Below, one piece after another: positions 38,719 to 46,768 of a stretch of 64,000 bases of DNA. Position 1 is the stretch's first letter. The number at the start of each line of letters is the position of its first letter. The stretch covers positions 620,001 through 684,000 of the forward strand of contig NZ_SMLM01000002.1 of assembly GCF_004682015.1 (NCBI RefSeq), written 5' to 3'. Source of the stretch: Ramlibacter henchirensis (GTDB taxonomy: Bacteria > Pseudomonadota > Gammaproteobacteria > Burkholderiales > Burkholderiaceae_C). Made by a program: the position numbers and the translations under genes. Below the pieces are notes generated by a model. That model made no database searches and was not told where the DNA came from. It worked only from the letters and a program-made list of their open reading frames with translations.

Positions 38719-39156
38719 TCAAGGAATTTCGACCCGCTTCAACCTGCCGCTGCGTTGAACGTCGAAGATGAAGGGTAGCGGCGTGCTTTCGATGGCAGCG
38801 AGGATGCGGTCATAGGCCTTGAAGAAGCACTGGGCCTTCTCGTACTTCTTCGCACTGCCACCCCACAGATAGAAGCAGCCCACGCCATGCTGCTTGATCG
38901 CCGACAGCTCGGACTCGAAGCCCACCGTGTGGAATTTCCTGTCGTGGCTGAAAACGATCCAGCCTCTTCTGCCGACCTCGGCCAGCCAGGCGTCGTCGGA
39001 CTCCTCCGGATGGAACAGGGGCTCGTTGTGCGCTGAACCGGTGACGCCGAGCTTCGACTTCGGCATTGCGTGCCAGGCGACATCCATGTCCAGCCTGGCC
39101 AAGATCTCCGGCAGCCTGAGTCCTACGTTCTTGTCGAAGTACAGCTTTATTGCCAC
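38719..39156 (-). CDS. PIN-like toxin of a type II toxin-antitoxin pair
   Basis: A 145-residue protein with GTG start 39156, which overlaps the antitoxin gene by 10 bases. The N-terminal KLYFDKNVGLRLPEIL, the central DDAWLAEVGRRGWIVFSHDRKF and the acidic positions match PIN-like nucleases of the VapC45/Mut7-C type, which cleave RNA. GC content is clearly lower than that of the flanking genes, in line with recent gain. It sits between a Bug gene and a metallo-hydrolase unit and breaks the catabolic layout. Confidence 0.75.
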   Translation of the reverse strand: MAIKLYFDKNVGLRLPEILARLDMDVAWHAMPKSKLGVTGSAHNEPLFHPEESDDAWLAEVGRRGWIVFSHDRKFHTVGFESELSAIKQHGVGCFYLWGGSAKKYEKAQCFFKAYDRILAAIESTPLPFIFDVQRSGRLKRVEIP

Positions 39157-39851
39157 GCCTTGAGTTCGGAGAGGTCTATGCCCTCAAACTGCAAGGCTTG
39201 CTTCACTTCGGATTCCGGCAGCGAAAAGTCGTCCGCGATGTCGTCGATGGACTCGCCGGCTTGCCACCGCCCCTTGATCGCCCAAGTGGCGATTCCCTTG
39301 ACCGCGGGCGCTCCGAAGGACACGCGCGGGTCGATCACGATTGGTGAGTCCGTCCCCGCAACATGCCAGCGAACGGCCAAGTCGTCCTCATACTCGAACT
39401 CAGTGAACCGGGTCTGGACGATTTCGGCCCAGGCGATCTGCCCGCCCTTGTTCACCTTGACCAGTTTGCTCCTCGACTCTCCCGCGACCAGGTTGTCCAG
39501 GGACATCCAGATGTCCTTGCCATCGGTCTTGAAGCGCCTTTCAGCAAACGGATACTCGGATTGCAGTTGGACGGCCAGGTATTCGCGCGCGTTCTTGATG
39601 TCCTGAAGCTTCACGCCCGTTCGCCGCATTGCGGCCACGAACGCGACCTCCACGAGCTGGAGATAGCTCAGTGACTCACCGCGCTCACGCTCTCCGATCG
39701 CCGGGGGAACACAGTCGCCGGCGGCCTGCCAGTTCCTGATCGTCTGCCCCGAGATATCGGCGTACCTCGCGGCGTCCGACACCCTGTACGCGGGCAGGAA
39801 CAATCGGCGCCTCCACGGCGCGACTCCACGCTCAGCAACCAAGGTCGTCAC
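39147..39851 (-). CDS. DUF433-type antitoxin with MerR-like N-terminal helix-turn-helix
   Basis: A 234-residue protein, GTG start 39851. Residues about 20-70 form a MerR-like DNA-binding segment (VSDAARYADISGQTIRNWQ). The C-terminal part from about residue 165 (DPRVSFGAPAVKGIATWAIKGR, IDDIADDFSLPESEVKQAL) is a DUF433 domain, common in antitoxins of PIN-like toxins. It precedes and overlaps the toxin gene. TAGTAT on the reverse strand (39879-39874) may be its -10. It probably represses its own promoter in the 39852-39939 gap. Confidence 0.78.
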   Translation of the reverse strand: MTTLVAERGVAPWRRRLFLPAYRVSDAARYADISGQTIRNWQAAGDCVPPAIGERERGESLSYLQLVEVAFVAAMRRTGVKLQDIKNAREYLAVQLQSEYPFAERRFKTDGKDIWMSLDNLVAGESRSKLVKVNKGGQIAWAEIVQTRFTEFEYEDDLAVRWHVAGTDSPIVIDPRVSFGAPAVKGIATWAIKGRWQAGESIDDIADDFSLPESEVKQALQFEGIDLSELKAWQ

Positions 39852-39939
39852 GGCAACTATCCATCTCGGGGGGATACTAGCCGCGACTGTACATGCAATC
39901 AGTGCTTTGTGTTTCCCTCAAAGTCACGATCAGTGGAGA

Positions 39940-40995
39940 TCAATTGGCCATGCGGTACCACGCCACATCGCGTTCGATCCAGCGCACGGCCTCGGCGCGC
40001 GCGATCAGCCAATTGAGGCAGGCGACGGTCTCTCCCGTCGCCATCCCCAGCAGGCTCGCGTCGCCCGGTTCGATCGTCCGGCGGAACAGCGCAACGAAGC
40101 AGTCCACCACCCGCCGCGGCTCGCGCAGCCGCTCGCGCAGCTTGTCCAGGGCTTCGTGCTGGCCGGTTTCGAGTTGCCGGAGCCGCGCGTGCAGGCCGCG
40201 GAAGCATTCGTTGTGCGCGGGCAGGACCAGGACGTCGTCCGGCACCCGCGACCGGAGCTTCTCGAGCGAGGCGAGCCAGTCCGCCATCGGATTCGCTCCC
40301 GGCTCCATCGGCTGCACCGACACGTTGGAGGAGATGCGCGGCAGCACCTGGTCGCCCGAGATCAGGAGGCGGCGTCCGGCGCAGTAGAGACACGCATGCT
40401 CGGGCGAGTGGCCGTTGCCCGTCACGACCTCCCATTCGTCATCGCCGATGCGGATGCGTTCGCCGTCGCGCAGCCGGCGGTAGCTGTCGGGCATCGGCTG
40501 GATGTAGCGGCCGAAGCGGCCGAAGCGCTGGCGGTAGGCGGCCAGCGCGGCATCGTCCCAGCCGGCCGCGCGGTAGAACGCCATCGCGTCGGGCGGCGGC
40601 TCACGGCCGGTGTCGGACGCGGTCACGCGGCAGGTCAGGTACTCCAGCCTCGACATCCACAGCTGCACGCCGAATCGGCGTGTGAACCAGCCGGCCATCC
40701 CGATGTGGTCGGGATGCATGTGCGTGACGATCACGCGGCGGAGGCGGCGCGCGAACGGCTCCTGCGCGAGCAACGCTTCCCACGCCGCGATGGTGGCTTC
40801 CGATCCCACGCCGGTGTCGACCAGCGTCCAGCCCTCCCCCTCCTCCAGGGCCCAGACGTTGATGTGCGCGAGCGGACCCGCCAAGGCCAGCCGGACCCAC
40901 CACACGCCCGGCGCGACCGGAACAAAGCTGCCTTCTCCGGGCGTGGCCAGCGGATACGTCAGCAGGGGATTGCCGTCGCGGGCGCCCTGCGTCAT
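39940..40995 (-). CDS. Metallo-beta-lactamase-fold hydrolase
   Basis: A 351-residue MBL-fold protein with the metal motif VIVTHMHPDHIG (HxHxDH), later ligands in NGHSPEHACL and LISGDQVLP, and a C-terminal helical extension (about 270-351). ATG 40995 overlaps the ACAD stop by 4 bases. Such enzymes in acyl-CoA clusters are likely thioesterases or glyoxalase-II-like hydrolases. The final gene of a long leftward unit, it may release CoA or hydrolyse a lactone. The substrate is not known. Confidence 0.88.
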   Translation of the reverse strand: MTQGARDGNPLLTYPLATPGEGSFVPVAPGVWWVRLALAGPLAHINVWALEEGEGWTLVDTGVGSEATIAAWEALLAQEPFARRLRRVIVTHMHPDHIGMAGWFTRRFGVQLWMSRLEYLTCRVTASDTGREPPPDAMAFYRAAGWDDAALAAYRQRFGRFGRYIQPMPDSYRRLRDGERIRIGDDEWEVVTGNGHSPEHACLYCAGRRLLISGDQVLPRISSNVSVQPMEPGANPMADWLASLEKLRSRVPDDVLVLPAHNECFRGLHARLRQLETGQHEALDKLRERLREPRRVVDCFVALFRRTIEPGDASLLGMATGETVACLNWLIARAEAVRWIERDVAWYRMAN

Positions 40996-42179
40996 GCCCT
41001 GGCCGCCAGCGCGTCGCGCTTGATCTTGCGCGCCAGCGACCACTTGTGCACCTCGCTCGGGCCGTCGTAGATGCGGAAGGCGCGCGTCTCGCGGAACACC
41101 TGCTCGACCACGCTGTCGCGGGCGACGCCCGAGCCGCCCATCACCTGCACGCAACGGTCGGCGATGCGGTACAGCGCCTCGGAAACGGCCACCTTGGCCA
41201 TCGAGCTTTCCGTGCCCCCCGGCGAGCCCGCGTCCAGCACGCCGGCGCACCACTCGATCATCAGCTCGCACTGCTGCAGCTCGATCGCGTTCTCGGCCAT
41301 CATGAAGCCCACGCCTTCGTGGTCGATGAGCAGCTTGCCGAAGGCCTTGCGGGTGGTGGCGTACTCCGTCGCGATCTCCTGCGCGCGCGTTGCCGAGCCC
41401 AGCCAGCGCATGCAGTGCGACAGACGCGCCGGCGCGAGCCGCACCTGCGCGTAGCGGAAGCCTTCGTCCACTTCGCCGAGCACGTGCTCGTCCCCCAGGC
41501 GCAGGCCGTCCAGCAGCACCTGCGCATGCCCACCGGGCATGGAGCTGTCGATGGTGTCGATCACCCGTTCGAGGCGGACGGCGGGGTCCGGCAGGTCCAC
41601 CAGGAACATCGTGGCCTTGCCTTCGTCCGCGCCGCCGGTGCGGGCCATGACGATGCCGACCGAAGCGCCCTCCGCGCCGGTGATGAACATCTTGCGGCCG
41701 GAGATCCGCCAGCCGGAGCCCTCGCGCACCGCGGTGGTCTGCAGCATCGAAGGATCGGAACCCGCACCCTGCTCGGCCGCCGGCTCGGTCATGAAGAAGG
41801 CCGAGCGCGCCTCGCCGCGCACCAACGGCGCGAGGAAGCGGTCCTTCTGCCAGGGCGTGCCGATCCTGCCGAGCAGGAACATGTTGCCTTCGTCGGGCGC
41901 CATGGTGTTCACCGCCACGGGGCCGAGCGGCGAAAGGCCGCTGCGCCGCAGCACCACGGCGGTCTCGCGCTGGGTCAGGTGGCTGCCGTCGGACAGGATG
42001 TGCGGGGTCAGCACGCCGGCGTCGCGCGCTTTCGCGCGCAACTCGCCAACCAGCTCGGCGGACGGGCCGTGCGGCCCGCAACGAGCGTCCCGCTCGTAGG
42101 GGAACACCACGTCGCGCACGAAGGTTTCGACGCGGGCCGCGATCTCGCGGCTGCGTTCGGTGGGAGCGGAGGGGGTCAT
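40992..42179 (-). CDS. Acyl-CoA dehydrogenase, ACAD10/11-like
   Basis: A 395-residue ACAD; ATG 42179 gives the natural start MTPSAPTERS. It shows AFFMTEPAAEQGAGSDPS, ISGRKMFITGAEGA, and at the C-terminus the ACAD10/11 motif FRIYDGPSEVHKWSLARKIKR, with Asp in place of the usual catalytic Glu. It lies 4 bases after an APH-type kinase gene. In ACAD10/11 and in the levulinate pathway this pair converts a 4-phospho-acyl-CoA to an enoyl-CoA with loss of phosphate. That makes it the best kinase-ACAD module in the window. Confidence 0.92.
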   Translation of the reverse strand: MTPSAPTERSREIAARVETFVRDVVFPYERDARCGPHGPSAELVGELRAKARDAGVLTPHILSDGSHLTQRETAVVLRRSGLSPLGPVAVNTMAPDEGNMFLLGRIGTPWQKDRFLAPLVRGEARSAFFMTEPAAEQGAGSDPSMLQTTAVREGSGWRISGRKMFITGAEGASVGIVMARTGGADEGKATMFLVDLPDPAVRLERVIDTIDSSMPGGHAQVLLDGLRLGDEHVLGEVDEGFRYAQVRLAPARLSHCMRWLGSATRAQEIATEYATTRKAFGKLLIDHEGVGFMMAENAIELQQCELMIEWCAGVLDAGSPGGTESSMAKVAVSEALYRIADRCVQVMGGSGVARDSVVEQVFRETRAFRIYDGPSEVHKWSLARKIKRDALAARA

Positions 42180-42183
42180 CGCA

Positions 42184-43245
42184 TCAGGCCTCGGAGGTCG
42201 CGAGCCCGGCCAGCTCGCAGGCCATGCGGGCGCGGCGCGCCACATGGTGCTTGCGCCGGAGCCCGGCGGCCGAACCGGTGCCGTCCAGCGCCCGCTTGTA
42301 CGCGCCCTGCGCGTTGGCGGCGAGCTTGAACAGGTTGACCGCCATGTAGAAGCGCCAGTGCGGGACCTGGTCGATGCCGCGCACCTGGCAGTAGCGCCGC
42401 ACCTGCTCGTCCTCGTCGGGGATGCCGAGCGCGCGGTAGTCCGCGCCTTCCAGGCCGATCGGCCCTTCGTGGATGTGGTAGACGAGGCAGGTGTACGCCA
42501 GGTCGCAGAACGGGTCGCCCAGCGTGCTCAGCTCCCAGTCGAGCACGGCGACGATGCGCGGCTCCCGGGGGTGCACGATCAGGTTGCCGAGCCGGTAGTC
42601 GCCGTGCATCACGCACGCGGGCTGCGCGGGCGGCAGGTTCGCCTTCAGCCAGGCGGCGAGTTGCTCCATCTCCGGAAGGTCGTCGGTCTGCGAGGCGCGG
42701 TACTGGCGCGACCACCGGTCGACGAAACGCGCCAGGAAATCGCCCGGCCTGCCGTAGTCGGCCAGCCCGACTTCCCCCGGTTCCACCGCGTGCAGCCGCG
42801 CGAGCGTGTCGATCATGGCCCCGTACACGGCCCGGCGCTCCGCGGGCGGGCAGCCCGGCATGGCCGGGTCGCCGAAGATGCGCCCGGGCACGTGGTCCAT
42901 TACGAAGAAGCTTTGGCCGAGCACGGCCTCGTCCTCGCAGAGGAAGTGCGTGGCCGGCACCGGCACGCCGCTGCCCTGCAGGGCCCGGATGACGCGGAAC
43001 TCGCGGTCGACCTGGTGCGCGGAAGGCAGCAGGTTCCCCGCCGGACGCTTGCGCATCACCAAGTCGCGCCGGCCGCCGTTGGCCATGCGCGCGTTCAACG
43101 CGTAGGTGGGGTTGGAGAACCCGCCCGGGAACTGCCGCACCTGCAGCTCACCGGCGTAGCCCGGCAGGTGAGCGGACAGGTAGCGGTCCAGCGCCGCTTC
43201 GTCGATGCGGTTCTGCGGCAGGACGTCGATGGTCTCGTTGATCAT
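42184..43245 (-). CDS. APH-type phosphotransferase (putative 4-hydroxyacyl-CoA kinase)
   Basis: A 353-residue kinase nearly matching that at 35339-36382 in motif layout: LQVRQFPGGFSNPTYAL, MRKRPAGNLLPSAHQVDREFRV, the catalytic loop VMHGDYRLGN, and VLDWELSTLGDPFCDLAYTCL. It is followed at once by the ACAD10/11-like gene and preceded by an ABC importer, all leftward and closely spaced. Expected role: ATP-dependent phosphorylation of a hydroxyacyl-CoA before ACAD-driven elimination. No aminoglycoside-resistance link is suggested by the context. Confidence 0.9.
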   Translation of the reverse strand: MINETIDVLPQNRIDEAALDRYLSAHLPGYAGELQVRQFPGGFSNPTYALNARMANGGRRDLVMRKRPAGNLLPSAHQVDREFRVIRALQGSGVPVPATHFLCEDEAVLGQSFFVMDHVPGRIFGDPAMPGCPPAERRAVYGAMIDTLARLHAVEPGEVGLADYGRPGDFLARFVDRWSRQYRASQTDDLPEMEQLAAWLKANLPPAQPACVMHGDYRLGNLIVHPREPRIVAVLDWELSTLGDPFCDLAYTCLVYHIHEGPIGLEGADYRALGIPDEDEQVRRYCQVRGIDQVPHWRFYMAVNLFKLAANAQGAYKRALDGTGSAAGLRRKHHVARRARMACELAGLATSEA

Positions 43246-43267
43246 GTGTTGCCGAAGAAGTCCCGTT

Positions 43268-44026
43268 TCAGGCGTGCCGCCAGAAGACGATGCGCCGCTG
43301 CAGCAGGCGGACCAGCAGGCCCGCGCCCGCGCCCATCGCGCACAGCACGATGATGGCCGCGAACATCATCGAGACGTCCAGCTCGAGCGAGCGCGCCTTG
43401 ATGACGAAGCCCAGGCCTTGCGTCGCGGCGATGAACTCGGAGACCACCACGCCGATCAGGCTGAAGACGACCGCCACCTGCAGCGCGCCGAAAAGGAAGG
43501 GTGCCGCCGCCGGCAGGCGCACGTGCCACAAGGTGCGCAGGGGCGAGGCGGAGCAGGCGCGGAACAGGTCCAGGTGCGCGCGGTCCGCCGATCGCAGGCC
43601 CGCCACGGCCGCCAGGAAAGCCGGGAAGAAAGCGAGCAGCGCCGCCGTGAAGATCTTGGACGCGATCCCGAAGCCGAGGTAGGCGACGATCAGCGGCGCC
43701 AGAGCAACCTTCGGGATCGACTGCATCGCGGTGACCACGGGCAGCAGGAACATCTCGAGCACCGGCACCAGCACCACCATGCTGCCGGCGGCGACGCCGA
43801 GCGCCACGCCCAGGGCCAGCCCGGCGAGCGCCGCGCGTGCGGTGGCCGCGATGTGCGGATGCAGCGTTCCGTCGACCAGCCCGGCCCTGAGGGCGCCGGC
43901 CACGTCCAGCGGCGACGGGAGCACCGACTTCTCGAACCCGCCGGGCAGCGTGAGCCACCACCACAGCGTGACGAGCACGGCCAGCGTCACCAGCGACGCG
44001 GCGAAGGTCTTGGCCGCGTCCTTCAT
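43268..44026 (-). CDS. ABC transporter permease (NitT/TauT type), second
   Basis: A 252-residue inner-membrane protein with about six hydrophobic segments and the EAA-like loop LRTLWHVRLPAAAPFLFGALQVAVVFS used to contact the ATPase. ATG 44026 overlaps the other permease by 4 bases. The family moves sulfonates, nitrate, pyrimidines or small organic acids. It ends 22 bases before the kinase gene, so import and metabolism share a transcript. Confidence 0.9.
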   Translation of the reverse strand: MKDAAKTFAASLVTLAVLVTLWWWLTLPGGFEKSVLPSPLDVAGALRAGLVDGTLHPHIAATARAALAGLALGVALGVAAGSMVVLVPVLEMFLLPVVTAMQSIPKVALAPLIVAYLGFGIASKIFTAALLAFFPAFLAAVAGLRSADRAHLDLFRACSASPLRTLWHVRLPAAAPFLFGALQVAVVFSLIGVVVSEFIAATQGLGFVIKARSLELDVSMMFAAIIVLCAMGAGAGLLVRLLQRRIVFWRHA

Positions 44027-44820
44027 GCGGTGGCCTCCACCAAAGCTTCCTCGCGCTGCCAGAACACGATGCGCCGGCGCACCGCGCGCAGCGTTGCGCT
44101 GGCCGACACGCCGATAGCGGCGAGCACCGCCACCGCGCCGAACACCGTCGCCATGTCGAGCGTGGTCGAGGCCGACTGGATGCGCACGCCGAGCCCGCGC
44201 TCGCCGGCCACCAGTTCCATCACGACGGCGGCGAGCAAGGCGAACACGACGGACACCTCGAGCCCGACGAACACCTGCGGCGCCGCCGACGGCAGCCGGA
44301 CCGACCACAGGATGCGCAGCGGGCCCGCTCCGCTCGCGCGGTAGAGGTCGATCAGGGCGGCATCGACGGAGCGGAAGCCGATGAAGCTGTTGACGAACAC
44401 CGGGTAGATGCAGGCGAGCGCCACCAGCGCCACGCTGCTGCGCATGCCGAAGCCGATCCAGATGTAGATGAGCGGGGCAAGCGCGACCTTCGGGATCGAC
44501 TGGAACGCCATCACGGGCACCACCAGCAGCCGCTCGATCGGCCGCGACAGGGCCATGGCCGCGGCCAGCACGAACGCGACCCCGGCACCGATCGCGTAAC
44601 CGACGGCCGCGGCAGACACCGTCGCCCAGGCATCGAGCAGGATCTCGCCCGAGCGCAGTCCGGCCCACAGGCCCTGCAGCGTCAGCCAGGGATCGGGCAG
44701 CAGCATCGCCGGCGCGCCGAGCACGCGGGTAGCGAGCAGCCAGGCGAGCAGCACGGCGGCGATCGTGATGAAAGGCGCGGCGGCACGCAGGCCGCCATGC
44801 GCGGCAATGCGGCTCTTCAT
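44023..44820 (-). CDS. ABC transporter permease (NitT/TauT type), first
   Basis: A 265-residue membrane protein with an N-terminal anchor (FITIAAVLLAWLLATRVLG), about six transmembrane segments and the EAA-like loop LRILWSVRLPSAAPQVFVGLEV. It is homologous to the next permease; the two likely form a heterodimer in the importer. Start and stop both overlap neighbours (ATGA), so stoichiometry is set by coupling with the ATPase and the second permease. Confidence 0.9.
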   Translation of the reverse strand: MKSRIAAHGGLRAAAPFITIAAVLLAWLLATRVLGAPAMLLPDPWLTLQGLWAGLRSGEILLDAWATVSAAAVGYAIGAGVAFVLAAAMALSRPIERLLVVPVMAFQSIPKVALAPLIYIWIGFGMRSSVALVALACIYPVFVNSFIGFRSVDAALIDLYRASGAGPLRILWSVRLPSAAPQVFVGLEVSVVFALLAAVVMELVAGERGLGVRIQSASTTLDMATVFGAVAVLAAIGVSASATLRAVRRRIVFWQREEALVEATA

Positions 44821-45677
44821 GCCGCTTCCATCCCGGCGAACACCTCGCGCAGCTGCGTGGAGAGTTCCGCGAACCGCGGGCTGGCCATGGTCTGGATGGT
44901 GCGCGGGCGCGGCAGGTCGATCTCCAGCGTCTGCAGCACGCGGCCGGGCCGCGGCGACATCACGACCACGCGGTCGGACAGGAACACCGCCTCGGGGATC
45001 GAATGCGTGATGAACAGCACCGTCTTCTGGGTGGCCGCCCAGATCTTCTGCAGCTCCACCATCATCGATTCGCGCGTCATCGCGTCCAGCGCCGCGAACG
45101 GCTCGTCCATCAGCAGCAGGGCCGGGTCGTGCACCAGCGCACGCACGATGCCGACCCGCTGCTGCATGCCGCCCGAGAGCTCCTGCGGGTAGTGCGACGC
45201 GAAGTTCTCCAGCTTGACCATGCGCAGCAGCTTGGCGGCGCGCTCGCGAGCCGCCGCGACGTCGCCGCGCATCGAGCGCACCGGCACCAGCACGTTCTCC
45301 AGCACCGTCTTCCACGGCAGCAGCGTCGGCTGCTGGAAGACGATGCCCACTTCCGGGCTCGGCCGGTCGATCGCGCGGCCCGACAGTTCGATGCGGCCGC
45401 CGCTCGGCCGCAGCAGGCCCGAGGCCAGCTTCAGCAGCGTCGACTTCCCGCAGCCGGAGGGACCGAGTACCGAGACGAACGCGCCGGGAGCCACGTCGAA
45501 CGACAGGCGCTGCAGCGCCGGCACGGGCCCGCGGCTGGACTCATAGACGAGGTCGAGGTCCCGGATCGCGAGCGATGCCGAGTGCGGCGCATTCGCCGCC
45601 GGCGCCGCCAGCGCGATCTCGGCCTCGACGGCGCCCGTGGGGGCCGCGGCGCCCTGCGCTCGCACTGCCTCCTTCAT
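44817..45677 (-). CDS. ABC transporter ATP-binding protein (NitT/TauT type)
   Basis: A 286-residue ATPase with Walker A VLGPSGCGKSTLLKL, Q-loop GIVFQQPTLLPW, signature QELSGGMQQRVGIVRAL, Walker B LLLMDEPFAALD and the switch His in ITHSIPEA. An Ala-rich N-terminal extension of about 35 residues precedes the fold and is not conserved in the family. It lies 10 bases after the binding-protein gene. Confidence 0.93.
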   Translation of the reverse strand: MKEAVRAQGAAAPTGAVEAEIALAAPAANAPHSASLAIRDLDLVYESSRGPVPALQRLSFDVAPGAFVSVLGPSGCGKSTLLKLASGLLRPSGGRIELSGRAIDRPSPEVGIVFQQPTLLPWKTVLENVLVPVRSMRGDVAAARERAAKLLRMVKLENFASHYPQELSGGMQQRVGIVRALVHDPALLLMDEPFAALDAMTRESMMVELQKIWAATQKTVLFITHSIPEAVFLSDRVVVMSPRPGRVLQTLEIDLPRPRTIQTMASPRFAELSTQLREVFAGMEAA

Positions 45678-45687
45678 GGCGCCTGCC

Positions 45688-46743
45688 TCAGCGGGCAGCG
45701 CGCTGCACCACCAGCGCGTCGAACTTGTTGAACTCCGGGACGAACTGGTTGGTGACGATCTCGCCCGGCGGCACGGTCGCGCCGGGCGGCACGGTGCCGC
45801 CCTGCTCCAGCACCTTCACGTAGGTGTCGATCACCGCGGGATCGAAGGCGCCCCATTGCGGGTTGCGCTTGAGCGCGTAGTCGATCGCCGCGTAGTTCGC
45901 CTCCAGCACCGCCACCGCGCCCTTGACCCACTCGGCCTCCTTGTCGGGCGTGGGCTTGCTCGTCGGGTCGAAGCGCCAGTAGGCGCGCACGCACTTCTCG
46001 CGCGCGGCGGCGCACGCCACCGACGACTTGGCGATCGCGCGGCCCATGCCGGCGACGAGCTGCGGGCGCTCCTTGATCGTGTCCACGTGGGCCATCATCC
46101 CGGACGAGAAGATGGGACGCAGGTTCTCCGAGTGCGGGATGCGCCGGATCGGCACGCCGCCCAGCACCATGCGGGCGTCCTCGCTGAACCAGAGGTTGAG
46201 CGCGTCGACCTTGCCTTCCTGCAACTGCTTCCAGGCGGCCGGGCCGCTGCCGACGGGCACCAGGGTCACGTCGTTCGGAACGGCCAGGCCCGCCTGCTTG
46301 AACTGCGCGCGCGTCAGCATGATGTTGCCTGCCGCCATGCTCACCACGCCGACCTTCTTGCCCTTGAAGTCGGGGATCGACTTGATCGGGCTGTCCGGCA
46401 GCACGGCGAAGTCGTAGGTCGTCGAGGCCAGGTAGCTGTAGACGTAGCGCACCGGCAGCGGCGTCTTCTTGGCGACGTTGGCGATCAGCAGCGACGGCTC
46501 GCCCAGACCGAAAAGCACCGACTTGTTCGCCACCTGCGGCACGACGACCGCGGTGCCGCCGGTGAACCCGGTGAGCTGCAGGTCGATGCCTTCCTCGGCG
46601 AAGTAGCCCAGCTCCTTGCCGTACAGCATGTCCGAATACTGGGCCCCGACACTCGTCGGGATGGCCAGGACGACCTTCTCGTTCGCCACTGCGGGCAGTT
46701 GCAGGCCGAGCAGCAGAGCGGCCGCGAGGATGTATCGCTTCAT
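45688..46743 (-). CDS. ABC transporter substrate-binding protein (NMT1/THI5-like)
   Basis: A 351-residue periplasmic binding protein. ATG 46743 follows GGAGA and starts a clear Sec signal (MKRYILAAALLLGLQLPAVA, cleavage before NEKV). The fold is SsuA/THI5-like, with TSVGAQYSDMLYGKELGYFAEEGIDLQL-type opening, DFKGKKVGVVSMA, and GKVDALNLW. The ligand class (sulfonate, pyrimidine, aromatic or small acid) cannot be read off. It is the only non-Bug receptor under the CGACGA box, downstream of an ACAD gene. Confidence 0.91.
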   Translation of the reverse strand: MKRYILAAALLLGLQLPAVANEKVVLAIPTSVGAQYSDMLYGKELGYFAEEGIDLQLTGFTGGTAVVVPQVANKSVLFGLGEPSLLIANVAKKTPLPVRYVYSYLASTTYDFAVLPDSPIKSIPDFKGKKVGVVSMAAGNIMLTRAQFKQAGLAVPNDVTLVPVGSGPAAWKQLQEGKVDALNLWFSEDARMVLGGVPIRRIPHSENLRPIFSSGMMAHVDTIKERPQLVAGMGRAIAKSSVACAAAREKCVRAYWRFDPTSKPTPDKEAEWVKGAVAVLEANYAAIDYALKRNPQWGAFDPAVIDTYVKVLEQGGTVPPGATVPPGEIVTNQFVPEFNKFDALVVQRAAR

Positions 46744-46768
46744 GGGGTGTCTCCGTGGGATCGTGGTT

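Noticed and set aside
31295..43245. The APH-fold proteins as antibiotic-resistance genes
   Set aside because: Their motifs fit the ACAD10/11-type kinase group. All three are set among CoA-ester enzymes under a catabolic promoter.
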